A stretch of 64,000 nt of DNA from Diplonema japonicum (lineage: Eukaryota; Euglenozoa; Diplonemea; Diplonemida; Diplonemidae), in contig OZ025681.1 in NCBI GenBank assembly GCA_964019335.1, positions 62,001 through 126,000 of the forward strand, in the 5' to 3' direction. The notes below the pieces were generated by a model. It saw only the letters and a program-made list of their open reading frames with translations, searched no databases and was not told the origin of the DNA. Each line of letters begins with the position of its first letter. The stretch's first letter is position 1. This document shows positions 33,601 through 44,042 of the stretch, in pieces. Position numbers and translations under genes: made by a program.

Positions 33601-33845
33601 CTGAAATCGTCGTCTCTGTTCGTGCGCCCGAACAGGCTCTTGATGTCCACAGACTCCATCCCCACGTCGGGGTGCTTTGTAGTGAAGTTAGCCGTCACCT
33701 CGCACACCTTGCGCTCGAGCTTGCTGAAGGTGGACTTGTTGATGTGCAGTGTCTTTGCACGGCCCGTGGGAACCTTGCACCTTGCTCCTGCAGCACATGC
33801 TACAAGATACACGAACAGCAGGAAACCCAGTTCAATCCTTCCCAT
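30654..33845 (-). CDS. Receptor 6: SBP-CACHE-HAMP-cyclase-like membrane receptor
   Basis: 1,063 aa, subfamily B and closest to receptor 5. From about residue 57 to the third helix the two proteins differ at only a handful of positions. Layout: signal peptide MGRIELGFLLFVYLVACAAG; SBP domain 30-430; helices about 452-473 and 486-509; CACHE-like sensor; third helix; HAMP-like segment; linker with Asn/Ser/Lys repeats (SKNSKNSQSSRTGNSSSEPS), which instead resembles receptor 2; cyclase-like domain. The loop after CAMMVRDK is IIGGSVNGQG, unlike receptor 5 (LLSEGYE), while the segment after RYLSEKGYDLKTC is again nearly identical to receptor 5. This patchwork points to short conversion tracts. It ends LQELIARFG. 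A CCCTCACAG acceptor-like site lies 26 bases before the ATG. Confidence 0.87.
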   Translation of the reverse strand: MGRIELGFLLFVYLVACAAGARCKVPTGRAKTLHINKSTFSKLERKVCEVTANFTTKHPDVGMESVDIKSLFGRTNRDDDFSFLQNMLDNKDASYEVMDLNTVWVTTLAENLVELDVDPNLIRKKWRVHVSPNGKLYTLTRQTNQQVAYYRKDLFDKHNLTWPATWEEFETTLATLVEKEHAGGNTDFEGVVLRTDPTSQTAIEFMLVTLMSGFEGAGSIVEADGNVTVNNPAAAKAIAMWKRWIGTIAPTDLYGYTGNKASDFFKDGKAAVLINWSSSVFGIQKVSDEKGWNMQMASIPGKYGAGCSNDWSIGINKHSPLVEEALDLMTDYAEGFSFFDTSDKEPARQDVMDRPGFWDDLRKVNPMLATSMQTFPGFWDRLVHRPSAGCKALTGDCSTIIFKHIKNFFLSDITAEQTVAAMEEDLKVLLGLIDISGADYTREEWTDTRVAMLGISVFSAGMLVGIIVTIIRNAKSLRKKNSSFKVPVSVMLGVVALTSFAVVLGVVVTRNDTAIRDISEDLSERLRLQGMLSMEISIHNTIETVVKASRVTSSLLLQKVLGNIKQDISRMEVPARSLIVLIDRTTREVLLANDEQQQPVGVEVMGPGVVAEAGEAVAHPWVSGALASIENWNTSLIDPERSYLYSSGEKVYASMLNIQQSTFDTNTVDWLVVYITPHVVIMGDAEDAYEEAIDLSVMLAAIGIVVLLACAVVITQPFISLVRDMKHVENMEMDKVVKRDNILLEVSALLSGFYAMCDILNEYKAYMPASLFQKEESDTEDDLVSLAPSKNSKNSQSSRTGNSSSEPSVVPMNQMKMQATVKNVSLVSIWYPGDSVAGVTAILDAVSTVTSGGGRGALLSTSGDQSIIGLNITTNLVNNVMKACQCAMMVRDKIIGGSVNGQGIGIGVATGRATVASCGSLALKAFTALGKVMRTARYLSEKGYDLKTCVTIENPVSQVVNGYIDISPVAVFGAEHKRSGNDQVIFRVGDFMESANEEWMYALARNATEANSQLALLSELSDDASRDANRRVVSAIEAAWLVLGDEMPEYLNSSLQELIARFG

Positions 33846-34293
33846 GGTTGCTTTCTTTTTGACCTACTCTCTGTGAGGGTGATAAAACTAGAACAGCAGA
33901 AGAAATAAGAAGTAAAACAAAAGGGCACAGTGCGATCACCGGCCAACCAATAAGAGGGAGCAAACACTATTCTTCGTTCGACGGGGTACCTTGTCTAAAA
34001 AAACGCGCGTGGCGTAACAACAGCGATGGCGACTGGGCAAAAAGAAAACTCAATCTGTTTTTGCAATGTCGGAAGGTTCCCGGACCCGTGAAGTGGGGTC
34101 AGTCGAGGGGTCCAACCACCAGCCAGCAGCCGGGGTAGAGCCTGCCCACGACACTCCTTCCACATCCGCTAGCCGTTAGCTCCTCAACTGATGAGAAAAT
34201 TCATATTTTGAGTAATCTTGTCACAAAATAAGGTTTCGGAGATGCCCTCCCCAAAGAACCTAACATTTTCCAAGCTCAAGAGCATCACGGTTG

Positions 34294-34331
34294 AAATTCA
34301 CTATGATAGGAACGAAGTGGTTAGCAACGGC
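34294..34331. repeat. Dispersed 38-base repeat (partner at 44454-44491)
   Basis: AAATTCACTATGATAGGAAC followed by GAAGTGGTTAGCAACGGC is identical at 44454-44491. Flanks differ on both sides. A shorter piece (GGGAACGAAGTGGTAAG) occurs near 15657. Confidence 0.85.
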
Positions 34332-35184
34332 TCGACAAAGCTTGAAAAAAAAAGTAGGTGCCAAAAAAAGAAAGCCCTTTTTTTTTCCTATTCTTCATGA
34401 CGTCTTCTCGGAGGGGGTACACTTCGACACTATCAGTTACGGTGCAATCAGGGAGGAGGGAGGGAGGGAGGGACAAATATTTCATAAACCGTCATTTGAT
34501 AAAAAGATTCTGGGAAACGGCTCTGCTGGCAGGGGTGGAAAAAAAAAAGAACTGCTGTTGTCACACCCCCTGCACGGACTTAAGCCTACTCCCCGTTCTT
34601 TTATCTCCATCAGTAACATATTATTGCCGACTAGGCTCCTGCTTGCAGTGTCACGCAGCACCAAATCTCAAAAGAGCTGCTGATAAAGGAGAGAACTGTG
34701 GGTTTACTGTCACTCACGGAAAGGCCCTCCTTTCCTTCATAGCCAGCTTTAAAAAAAAAAGAGAAAAAAAACCCCATGTTCTTTGGTTTAGTTTTGCTCT
34801 CCTCAATTAAGTCATTCAGAACCTGACCACCGTTTTGGCACCAGACCAATAAAAAAAAGAAAAATAAAAAGTTAGGCCACACAAAAATCTGGGACTTTTG
34901 GAGTGTATTGGGCAGGTGAATGAATTAAAGAAAAGAAGATGAAAAAACTGAGAGGAGTAAAGAGGAATCTTGATTGAAACTATCGGTCGGGGGAGGGAAC
35001 ATTCTGATATAATCACAAAAAAAAAAGAAGAAGAAAAAAAGGAGGAAAAAAAAACATGCGCAACAGAGGCCGCACACAAGCTGTGACAAACAACAGCAAA
35101 AGAATTCTGAACCACAAGAAAAAGGGAGGGGGGGGGGGGGGGGGGATTCAAGTAAGTTAAAGAAGAAGAAAAGAGAAAACATAT

Positions 35185-35720
35185 TTAAATGGGGTTGCGG
35201 AGAGCGAGTCTTTGTGGGGGCATCCCTCCTTGAGAGCTCCCTGTGGGGGTACGCGTAGTATCGCTACTAAAAAAAAAAAAAAAAAAAAAAAAAAAGAGAC
35301 ATTTATTAAAAAAAATGGCTTTGGTTGCAACACTATTTAGCATTAAGTGTGCAGCGTGGAGTCTGCGTCGCTGCATTTTTATCGGCAGATGGGGTGGGGA
35401 TTCTTCGGGTAGGTTCAAGGTAGGTCGGCACGAATTTGTTGTCTCTCCCGCTGTTCGAGAATGAAGCGCACCTCGTCCTGGGTCTGCAGGAATACCCTCG
35501 GATCCGTTTGTTTGCACCAACGGATCGGAGGGAGGATGTCAAGAAGGGCTTCCCGGGGATAAGAGGATCGTGCTTTGTTTTCGGCCACCTCTGACAGTTT
35601 TGTCAGCACTCTAGCTCGTACGTCAGCCGTATCTTCCAAGATGAGCTGTTTGGTCGTGGCCTCAAAGTCGAGTGCGAGCTCTATCCTTGAGACTGAACCC
35701 TGAGGGCTCCACTGCAGCAT
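35185..35720 (-). mobile_element. Retroelement-like coding fragment a with conserved 3' end
   Basis: A 101-codon open stretch (35720-35415) reads SRIELALDFEATTKQL, corresponding to SAVELAIDFEWTTGKSL in the fragment at 62527, followed by a charged region ending RERQQIRADLP. After its stop, a short segment (35314-35360) matches the repeat at 1141-1186, and a T-rich stretch follows in the minus orientation. A 5'-truncated non-LTR retrotransposon copy is the best explanation, but no reverse transcriptase motif is present in the window. Confidence 0.55.
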
Positions 35721-36959
35721 ACGAAAAAAAAAAAAAAAAAAAAAAAAAGAAAAATAACGAAAAAAACCACAAAGACGGAGTTTGGTGGAGAGAGAGAGAA
35801 AAAAAAAAAAAAAAAACCGAAAGAAATTGCAGGCAGAAGGCTTCCGCCCCTATTGCCCCTAACTTTCAATTCTCCAATCACCGGGGGGAAAAAAAAAGGG
35901 GGGAGGGGGTAAATACAGGTTTACATATTGCTGTTTAGGTTTTCAAACAGATTAAAAAAGAGAGACTAGATCCGCAATACATGGTTTTCCTTCTTTTTTT
36001 TTTTAAAAGTTTTAAACCGGATTTAGAACCTAATAAAGAAAGGTGTAAAAATGATCCCCACCAGTCAGCGGCTGTTCTGCTGTTGTTGTCTGTGCTTGCG
36101 GAAGAACAAACATGAAAAAAGTACCCCTTTGAGTGGTTTACGGGTGGGTAGTTATCAAAAAACCGACATCAGAGCACAATTTCTGACCCCCTCCCCCCAT
36201 TTGTAAATTCTGCACAAATATTCCTTTGCCTTTGCACACGGCACAAATCCTGAGATGACTCACCTCTCTTTTTTTGTTCTTTGACAAAAAGAAAATCTTT
36301 TCTTTTTTTCTAACAAAGATGAGAAGAGTTTAAAAAGAGGATTTATCAAAAAGAAAAAAATAGAAATAGGAAAAGACAAAACCTACGAAAGGGGGGGGGG
36401 GGGAGGGGGGAGTGGAAGATTGGAACTATTTTTCTGAACGCCATTTTCCCGCTTTTCTTTCAGTGTCACCTTGATCTTCTCTTTCGCCTATGCCATTAGA
36501 TTCAGAAGCCAGCAAACCACCGGCCCAGTGCCTCGTATCGTAACGCAAGGTGGAAAAGTACTCATCACATCTCAATCCTGTCGATCGCGTCCGGGGGTGG
36601 GGGGAGTGGAAGATTTGAGCTCATTCCCGCCTGCTTGAAAATAGGATTTTAGAGAAAGTTGAGTCGATATACTTATTGTTGCAGAGCATTTATTTCCTTC
36701 TTTTAAAACAAAATCTTTTTCTTTTCTTTTCTTTTCTCTTTTTTTCATTTCTTTTTTTTCTTTCTTTTTTTGCGCAGTTCCAATAGAAAGGTGACCTGAT
36801 TGCTCCGATTTCTGTGGCTTTTTGAATAGACAAGCGCAGCCCCATTACCGAGCAGTGTCGCACGCATCCGAGCTGCAAAGGGATAAATAGCTTGCTCCCG
36901 CACCCATCTTCTTTTTTTTGTACGTTTCATTTCAATTTCTTTTCTTTCTCTTCCTTTAT

Positions 36960-39900
36960 CTAGTGGCAAAATCTAGATCTCAGATCCTGAAGTGAGTCAG
37001 CCAGGTAGCCTGCCATCTCTGTGCCTTGTGTGGACCACGCTGCCTCGATGGCCACCATCTGTTTCTTGTTGCTCTCACTGTTGAGCAAGGTGAGATGTGC
37101 CATGCAAGAGGCAACAGAGTTGGCGTCGGTAGCGTTCCTGGCGTAGGCGTACATCCACTCCTCGTTCTCTGTCTCGAGGAACGAGCCTGCACGGAAGATG
37201 ACCTGGTCGCTGCCGGACCTCTTGTGCTCCAAGGCGTACACAGTGACGGGTTCCACCTCCATGCACCCCTTCACAACCAGCGCCACAGAGTTCTCCAGCA
37301 TCACCCCCGCCTTCAAGGTGCACCCCCTCTCCGACAGGTACCTCACAGATGGCATCACCTTCCCAAGCGCCGTGAACGCCTTCAACGCAAGCGACCCACA
37401 CGATGCTACGGTAGCCTTCCCCGTCGCACACCCGATCCCGACAGCGTGCTTCCCAAGCTCGCTCCCCAACCTGTCCCGCACCATCACCGCGCACTGGCAC
37501 GCCTTCATGTTGTGTGACACAAGATGCGTCGTGATGTTCAGCCCGATGATGCTCTGGTCGCCAGTCGTGCTGAGAAGAGCTCCCCTCCCACCACCGCTCG
37601 TCACCCCGCTCACCGCATCCAAGATCGTCGTCACGTGTCCCACAGAGTCCCCAGGGTACCAGATAGACACAAGGCTGATGCTTTTCGTCGTTGCCTGCAT
37701 CTTCATCTGGCTCACCACACCTATCGGTGCAGGGGTGTCACCAGTATGGTGGGAGGTTGCAGTGCGCGATGAACGTGACGTCTTTGAAAGGGACTCTTCA
37801 TCAACATCCGAGGACTCGTCCTTCTGGAAGAGGGAGGCGGGCATGTAGGCCTTGTACTCGTTGAGGATGTCGCACATGGCATAGAAGCCAGAGAGCAGGG
37901 CGGAGACCTCCAGAAGAATGCTGTCCCTCTTCACCACCTTGTCCATTTCCATGTTCTCCACATGCTTCATGTCCCGCACAAGGCTGATGAAGGGCTGGGT
38001 GATCACAACAGCACATGCAAGAAGGACCACAATTCCAATAGCTGCAAGCATCACAGACAGGTCGATCGCCTCCTCATATGCATCCTCCGCATCCCCCATG
38101 ATCACAACGTGTGGTGTGATGTACACCAGTAGCCAGTCAATGCTGTAGGTTAGGTACTTCGCTTCGACATCTGAAGCAGCCTTCTTGATGTTCAGCATTG
38201 AGGCATACACCTTCTCACCACCAGAGGAGTACAGGTACGACCTCTCAGGGTCAATGAGTGATGTGTTCCAGTTCTCGATGCTCGCAAGGGCACCAGAGAC
38301 CCACGGGTGTGCCACCCCAGAAACAGCCCCAATGCCTGACAACACTGTGCCGACAGGTTGCTGCTTGTCATCGTTCGAGAGAAGCACCTTCCTCGTTGTC
38401 CTGTCGATGAGCACGATCAGTGACCTCGCAGGTACCCGCATGCGTGCAATGTCCTGTTTGATGTTCCCAAGAACCCTTGACATGAGGAGTGCAAAGGTCG
38501 CACTGTTCTTCTCCACAAGGCTCTCAATAGTTCCGTGGATGGAAATCTCAAGAGCAAGCATGCTCTGCTGCCTGAGCCGCTCCGAGAGGTCCTCGCTGAT
38601 GTCGCGGATCGCAGTGTCGTTCCTGGTCACCACCACACCGAGCACCACGGCGAAGGAGGTGAGTGCCACAACCCCAAGCATCACAGAGACAGGAACCTTA
38701 AAAGAAATATCATTGCAGAGGCTTCTGGCTCCCCTCACAATCATCCACACGATTCCAACCAGGAAAACACCACAACAGAGAGAGATCACCACCATTGCCA
38801 CCCTTGTGTCCGTCCACTCGTCGCGGGAGTAGTCGATGCCAGAGATGTCGATCACGCCAAACAGAACATGAAGGTCCTTCTCCATCGCTGCCACAGCCTC
38901 CGCCCCAGTCTGGCCCTCCGTGAGAAAGAAAGAAGTAACATGCTTGAAGACGATGTTGACGCAGTCCCCGTACAGTTCCTTGCACCCAGCACTTGGGCGG
39001 TGCACCAGCCTGTCCCAGAACTCTGGGTAGGCCTGCATCGACTTCGCCAGCATTGGGTTCGAGCTGTTGAACTTTACCCAGAAGTCAGGCCTGTCCATCA
39101 CATCCTGACGAGCAGGCTCGTTTCCAGTGAGGTCGAAGAATGAGAAGTGCTCAGACAGGTCGCTGACAAGATCCTGGGCTGCCTCCTTCAGGGGTGTGTG
39201 CTTGTTGATGCCAATGCTCCAGTCCCCAGAGCAGCCTGCCCCGTTGTTCCCAGGGATGGGCCCTATCTGGATGTCCCAGCCTAAAGAAGAGTTGTCAATG
39301 TTCGCCTGGTTCATCACGGTACTGTCGGAGGACCACAGGATGAGGCACGCTGACTTCCCTGCAAGAAAGTTTGTTTTAGCACCCCCACTGGTGAGTCCCC
39401 AGAGGTTGTGCGGGGCAATGGTGCCCACCCAGCGCTTCCACATGGTAAGGGTACGTGCCGCCGCAGGGTTGTTCACCGTCACGTTCCCACTGTCGTCAAC
39501 CACATTCCCAGCACCATCAAAACCCGACATGAGCGTCACGAGCATGTAAATAATACGGTTCTGCGAGTTCGAGTCGGTCGGAAGCAGTACACCATCGAAG
39601 TCGGTGTTCCCACCAGCACGCTCCTTCTTCACGAGGGTGTCCAAGGTCGTCTCGAACTCCTCCCAGGTAGCGGGGTAGGTGAGACCGTGCTTGTCGAAGA
39701 GGTCCTTGCGGTAGAACACCACCATCTGGTTGGTCTGCCTCGTGAGGGTGTAGAGCTTCCCGTTCGGAGACATGTGAAGCTGCCACTTCTTCCTGATGAT
39801 GTTGGGGTTGATGTCCAGCTCGATGAGCTCGTCCTGAAGGGTGGTGACCCACGGGGTGTCCAGGCTCATCACCTCGTAACCTGTCTCCTTGTTGTACAAC

Positions 39901-40169
39901 ATGTTCTGCAGGAAGGCGAAGTCGTTGTCATGGTTGTACGAAAACTCCTTCAGATCGATGTACTGGATCCCCACGTCGGGGTGCTTGGCTGTGAAGTTGT
40001 CGTTGACTTCGCACAGGGTTGTGTTCAATGCGGAAGTGATTGCAGTGTGGACATGCAGAGTGTGATTTTTGTTGTCAGGAAGCGTGCAATTGTCCTTGTT
40101 AGATCCGTAGACATCAGCAACGTTGCACAGCACTGCCACGTACAACAGCACACCTTTCGCTCCCATCAT
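36960..40169 (-). CDS. Receptor 7: SBP-CACHE-HAMP-cyclase-like membrane receptor
   Basis: 1,069 aa, subfamily C. It begins with two Met codons (MMGAKGVLLYVAVLCNVADVYG) and either could initiate. The SBP domain carries VFYRKDLFDKHGLTYPATWE, where the Tyr-Tyr of other members is Val-Phe. The first helix region contains extra Cys residues (VISLCCGVFLVGIVWMIV). The CACHE-like sensor has LIDRTTRKVLLSNDDKQQPVG and a shortened loop after it, plus an insertion before IDWLLVYITP (KKAASDVEAKYLTYS). The linker is Ser/Thr/His-rich (SRSSRTATSHHTGDTPAP). In the cyclase-like domain the motif reads VGIGCATGKATVASCGS and KVMPSVRYL, so Pro sits where the catalytic Asn is expected. The protein ends LRSRFCH, identical to receptor 8. 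Confidence 0.86.
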   Translation of the reverse strand: MMGAKGVLLYVAVLCNVADVYGSNKDNCTLPDNKNHTLHVHTAITSALNTTLCEVNDNFTAKHPDVGIQYIDLKEFSYNHDNDFAFLQNMLYNKETGYEVMSLDTPWVTTLQDELIELDINPNIIRKKWQLHMSPNGKLYTLTRQTNQMVVFYRKDLFDKHGLTYPATWEEFETTLDTLVKKERAGGNTDFDGVLLPTDSNSQNRIIYMLVTLMSGFDGAGNVVDDSGNVTVNNPAAARTLTMWKRWVGTIAPHNLWGLTSGGAKTNFLAGKSACLILWSSDSTVMNQANIDNSSLGWDIQIGPIPGNNGAGCSGDWSIGINKHTPLKEAAQDLVSDLSEHFSFFDLTGNEPARQDVMDRPDFWVKFNSSNPMLAKSMQAYPEFWDRLVHRPSAGCKELYGDCVNIVFKHVTSFFLTEGQTGAEAVAAMEKDLHVLFGVIDISGIDYSRDEWTDTRVAMVVISLCCGVFLVGIVWMIVRGARSLCNDISFKVPVSVMLGVVALTSFAVVLGVVVTRNDTAIRDISEDLSERLRQQSMLALEISIHGTIESLVEKNSATFALLMSRVLGNIKQDIARMRVPARSLIVLIDRTTRKVLLSNDDKQQPVGTVLSGIGAVSGVAHPWVSGALASIENWNTSLIDPERSYLYSSGGEKVYASMLNIKKAASDVEAKYLTYSIDWLLVYITPHVVIMGDAEDAYEEAIDLSVMLAAIGIVVLLACAVVITQPFISLVRDMKHVENMEMDKVVKRDSILLEVSALLSGFYAMCDILNEYKAYMPASLFQKDESSDVDEESLSKTSRSSRTATSHHTGDTPAPIGVVSQMKMQATTKSISLVSIWYPGDSVGHVTTILDAVSGVTSGGGRGALLSTTGDQSIIGLNITTHLVSHNMKACQCAVMVRDRLGSELGKHAVGIGCATGKATVASCGSLALKAFTALGKVMPSVRYLSERGCTLKAGVMLENSVALVVKGCMEVEPVTVYALEHKRSGSDQVIFRAGSFLETENEEWMYAYARNATDANSVASCMAHLTLLNSESNKKQMVAIEAAWSTQGTEMAGYLADSLQDLRSRFCH

Positions 40170-40420
40170 TATACAGTATATAAGTTATTACCTGTTTGGC
40201 TTTCAACGAAGAAGGTGGGGGGGGGGGGGGGGGGGGACATAGTGAATGGGGGAATGGAAACGAAGAAAAAAAATCAGATCGAGCTGTAACAAAGACCAGC
40301 CAAGAGGCAACGCCACGTTGGGTGTAAGCTTTATAATATGATCATCACGTCATCCTGGAATATGGCGCCGTATCCCTTTTTCGCCTCGCGGCGGGGCGGG
40401 GCAATCTTCCCGGAGTTTGC

Positions 40421-40800
40421 TTACAACAGCCAGCGCGCAATCCAAAGAAAAAAAAGACAAAAAGGGAGGAAACGAAAAAAAACTCGATGATTTAAAGGAA
40501 GCCGGTGGGGGCACCCTGCACAAGCACCATTTACTTGATTACAGAGGGCGCACCTCGGCCTAGCTGTAGCTTCTTCTGCGTTCCGCGTTGTGTCCTTAAT
40601 GCGTGCGGTGTGCAGCTCAACCCCAGCCGGGGCGCCCCGGGTAACCAAGATTCTGAGCCCGTGTAGTTTGCTGCCTGTTCGCCACCCAGAGCATCTGCTT
40701 CTTCCACTTGGGCGCTACCGGTGATGACCGACGAGGAGGTCAACAGCGAACAACACATCTGATGTACTTCTTTATATTTCCATGTTATCCCCACCACCTG
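40421..40800 (-). mobile_element. Dispersed repeat copy B with Cys-rich coding remnant
   Basis: Positions 40528-40800 match 1190-1354 with an extra internal segment. On the minus strand the frame from 40648 reads VELHTARIKDTTRNAEEA and then CALCNQVNGACAGCPHRL, a C-x2-C-x7-C-x2-C arrangement that may bind zinc. The match to copy A covers the ARIKDTT part. It is probably a truncated mobile-element gene; the family is not recognised. Confidence 0.5.
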
Positions 40801-42771
40801 AAAAAAAAAAAAAAAAATGGACCAGGGGAGCTGTGGGTTATGTTTAAATCACTTTGTTGTAAATGACAGCAAATGTGACCCACCACGGGAAAAAAGAAAA
40901 AACTCTTTCCAATAAATATTGTGATGTTCCAAAGGCTTAAAACACAGAGGCCTACGTAAAATAGAGACAACTAAGCTCTTATAAACCACACCATTTTGTA
41001 ACCTAGAAAGTCTTCTGGCCTTTCTCACCGAGCAGAACCAGCTCATATAAAAAAGAAAATACAAAAAAGAAAAGCGGCCATGAGGGCAGGGTATAAAAAG
41101 AATTGCGCTACACAATTCCTTCTTTTTATCTCTTCTTTTTTTCTTTCTTCCTCTTTTCACCCTCATTTGGACCCTGTATCTTGAATAACAAAAGGGGAGG
41201 AGGAGGAGGAAGAAGAGGAGGGAGGAACAAATGAAAAAAAAAAAAAAAAAAAGAACCTAAAGCATTCTTTCTGCTGGGGAGATTGCTGTTTCTATGTCAG
41301 TCAGGCTTACCCTCCTGAAAATGAATCTGGCTCAGCCCCACTTATTTCTTCTTTTTTTTTTTCCTTCTTTCACGGGCAAAAAAAAAAAAAAAAAAAAAAA
41401 AAAGAGTTGGCTGTGACTGTAATCTGTGCACCAGCCAGGACCAACATCCAACAATGCAACTAAAAAAAAGAAGGGCAAGCACACATCAAATCTGCCTTCT
41501 AAATATAAGTTAGACCCATCACTCTAGGAGGTCGTGTGACGTGTGAGGACTAAGGGATATTCATTAGAACAGAGTTTGTTTCCAGCGCGCAAGCCTATGG
41601 CACACTACAAGGGGAGAGGGGTCTATCTTTCGAAGAAAAAAAAAAAGAACAATATCATATTTCTTTGCTTCGTCTAAAAAGGAAATCGCACCTCCGGGGG
41701 AGGAAAGAAGAGAAGAACTCTCTGCATCTTCTGGGGGCTCCCAAATGATGTCGACATTTTGTGTCTTTTGTTCCCTTTTCTTTGAACGAGTCTTGACTTT
41801 GACTTGTCTAAATGTTGGCAACGTTTCCGGTTTTTACAAACCTTTTCCGGCTTTTTACCCCGTCACGTACAAAACAACAAAGGCCAGTTCTTCTTTCTCC
41901 GTATTTGTATGAATCTTATTTTCTCTTTTTTTCTTCTTTTTTTTCTTTCGTTTTTTTATTTTCATTTCAGTCGCACGGGGAGGGAGAGGAGAAAAAAAAG
42001 GAGAACTGATAAAGTTTCGGGGTGAAAGCAAATTAACCTCTTCAAGATACTCCTTTCACAACATCTTCATGATGCCCGCTCTGATATTATTGTCCGGACT
42101 AGAAAGAAGAGTTTCGTTTCACCTAACTAGGAGAGATGAGATGGGTCTTGGGCAATTTTCTCTTTCTGCCAGCGGTTGGTTGACTCGACCTTTAGCTTTG
42201 TGAGCTTCACCCGAAGCCTCCCAAAGGCCACTGTTGTCACTTAAAAGGTAACCGTGGAGTGTGAAGAAAGTTAATCCTCAATAAATTAGATCTCATGTTC
42301 ACCCATTTCTACACGGTCAAGGCTCATTTTGTCACTCTTGCAGGTGCCTGCTTTTGTACCACTGTTTTTGGTCAAAGATCCTATTGGAGGGCTAGCAGAT
42401 CTTTTTCAAGTTCCAAACAGGTACAGTAATCAGCTTAGGGCCAAAAAAAGATTCAAAAAAAAAAAGAAGAAAAAAAAAAAAAAAAAAGCAAAAGCTGAAC
42501 AAAAATGCACCGACTTCTTAAAAAGATTTCTTTAAAAATTCGTTCAAGAAATATGTAGATGGGGAAATATATTTATTTTTTTTATCATTTCTTTTTCTTC
42601 TTTCTCATTCTCGGAAAAAAAAAAAAAAAAAAAAAACAGTGGTAAACCCTTAGAAGGACATGAGCAGCTGGCATAAGCAGGCAACACTCACAAAGAATCC
42701 TTGGAACTCTCAAAAAAAAGCATTTCGAAGGTCCGTTCTGTAAGATAAACAAAGAAACATGAAAAAAATAT

Positions 42772-43040
42772 ATGAGTTAAAGGAAGTCTTTGTACACCCC
42801 CTTGTTCTCTATCCCCCTTCAGCAGCGGTTTCTCCTTCTTCGGTGGTCGTGCCGGCCTCCTCCCCAGCTTGGCTACTTTTTCCCTTCTTTCCTTTGCCCA
42901 TTGCTTCCCCAGCTCCTCCAGGTCGTACTTGGTCTTCGTTGATGCAAAGATTGCTCTTCTACTCCACCCGATCACCGCCTTCGTCCCTCCGATTGATCGC
43001 AGCGTATGTACTCTCGTTCAGCAGGGAAGGCCCTCCTTCC
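42772..43040 (-). mobile_element. Retroelement C-terminal coding fragment c
   Basis: Minus-strand translation gives VHTLRSIGGTKAVIGWSRRA, then YDLEELGKQWAKERREKVAK and a Pro/Lys-rich end (RRPARPPKKEKPLLKGDR). It is nearly identical to 44043-44304 over about 225 bases. A stop in frame upstream (after TFPA-like sequence) shows it is not intact. It ends at the shared GAGTTAAAGGAAGTCTTTG block followed by TATAT. Confidence 0.65.
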
Positions 43041-43079
43041 TAAAATAAAAAAAAATAAAAATAAAAACATCAATTACCT

Positions 43080-43226
43080 TATGACTATTTGTTTTTTGTT
43101 GCTCGCACGAGCAAAAAAAAAGGTTTTTTAAAAAGCTGCGAAAGTTTCTTTTGCTCGGCACAAGTTGCATATAGTTATAAAATCATTTTTTGAAAAGATA
43201 AATATTTGTAACAAAAAATAAAAGTG
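43080..43226. repeat. Dispersed repeat, copy 2 (partner at 11301-11438)
   Basis: Ordered matching blocks with 11301-11438 include TCGCACGAGCAAAAAAA, AAAAAGCTGCGAAA and GTTGCATATAGTTAT. It also carries TTTTGCTCGGCACAAG, a motif recurring near 16160, 29533 and 30121. Confidence 0.75.
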
Positions 43227-44042
43227 CGATCATAAGAGAGGTGTGGAGGGAAGGTGAGATGGAGCCAAATTGTGGAAAAGAACAAGAGTGAAATAGGAGG
43301 GGTGGGTTTGGGAATACTATCCTAACTAAACGGAAAAAAAGAGAGTAAAAAAAAGGGGGGGGGAGAAGGAGGGGAAAAAGAAAAAAAAATAAAACGTAAG
43401 ATTGTGGTCAATCTTACGATATTTGTCAAGAAACACGTTTATCAATGATTTCTTATCCACCTTTACTAATTCTTTTAAACAAGAGTAAGGATAAACACGA
43501 ATTCACAAATCTTTCAAAAAAAAAAACCCTTTTTCTTTCGGGGGGGGGGGGGGGGACATCGTATTTTTAAATCGCCCTAGTATTCTCTTTTTCCTTTCCC
43601 CATTGTTTCTGCTTAAAAAGAGATGCTGGGGGAAAACCCCGGGGGGGAGGACGCCTTTAAGAAAAAAGAAATGTGTGAGAGTAAGAAATAACTGATATAA
43701 AAATAGTTTCAAAAAAAAGAATAAAGACGGTGAGAGAGAGTGTATACTTGTGCTATGACTCGTGAGGTTTTATTATCTTTACTGCTGTGTTTGTTTTCTT
43801 TTAATCCCTGCTTTTGGGACTACCACAATTTCTTTTGTTTTCAAAAATAAAACAGTTTCACAGATAAACACAGAACCTTCCCCTATACTCCCCTGTCTTT
43901 CTTTTTGCCGGTTTCATTAACATGTTTTTTTCTTCATCAGATTCTTCTTTTTCTTTCTTGAATAGCGAACTTTGGGGGGAGGGGGTGGAGGAAAAAAAAA
44001 AGGAGATCTGGAAAGTACAAATAGCAACAAAAGAAACAAAAT

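Larger units (their letters stand above)
33846..36959. other. Spacer between receptors 6 and 7
   Basis: Apart from a retroelement-like fragment (35185-35720) I see no gene. A GC-richer stretch at about 34000-34190 is open only briefly in each frame and is unrecognised. A short repeat (34294-34331) recurs near 44.5 kb. An 18-base G run is at 35128-35145. Positions 36430-36600 and 36830-36900 are of mixed composition and unrecognised. Confidence 0.6.

Noticed and set aside
34000-34190. GC-richer stretch upstream of receptor 6 as a possible gene or RNA gene
   Set aside because: No long frame, no tRNA-like A/B boxes or cloverleaf, and no match to repeats in the window.
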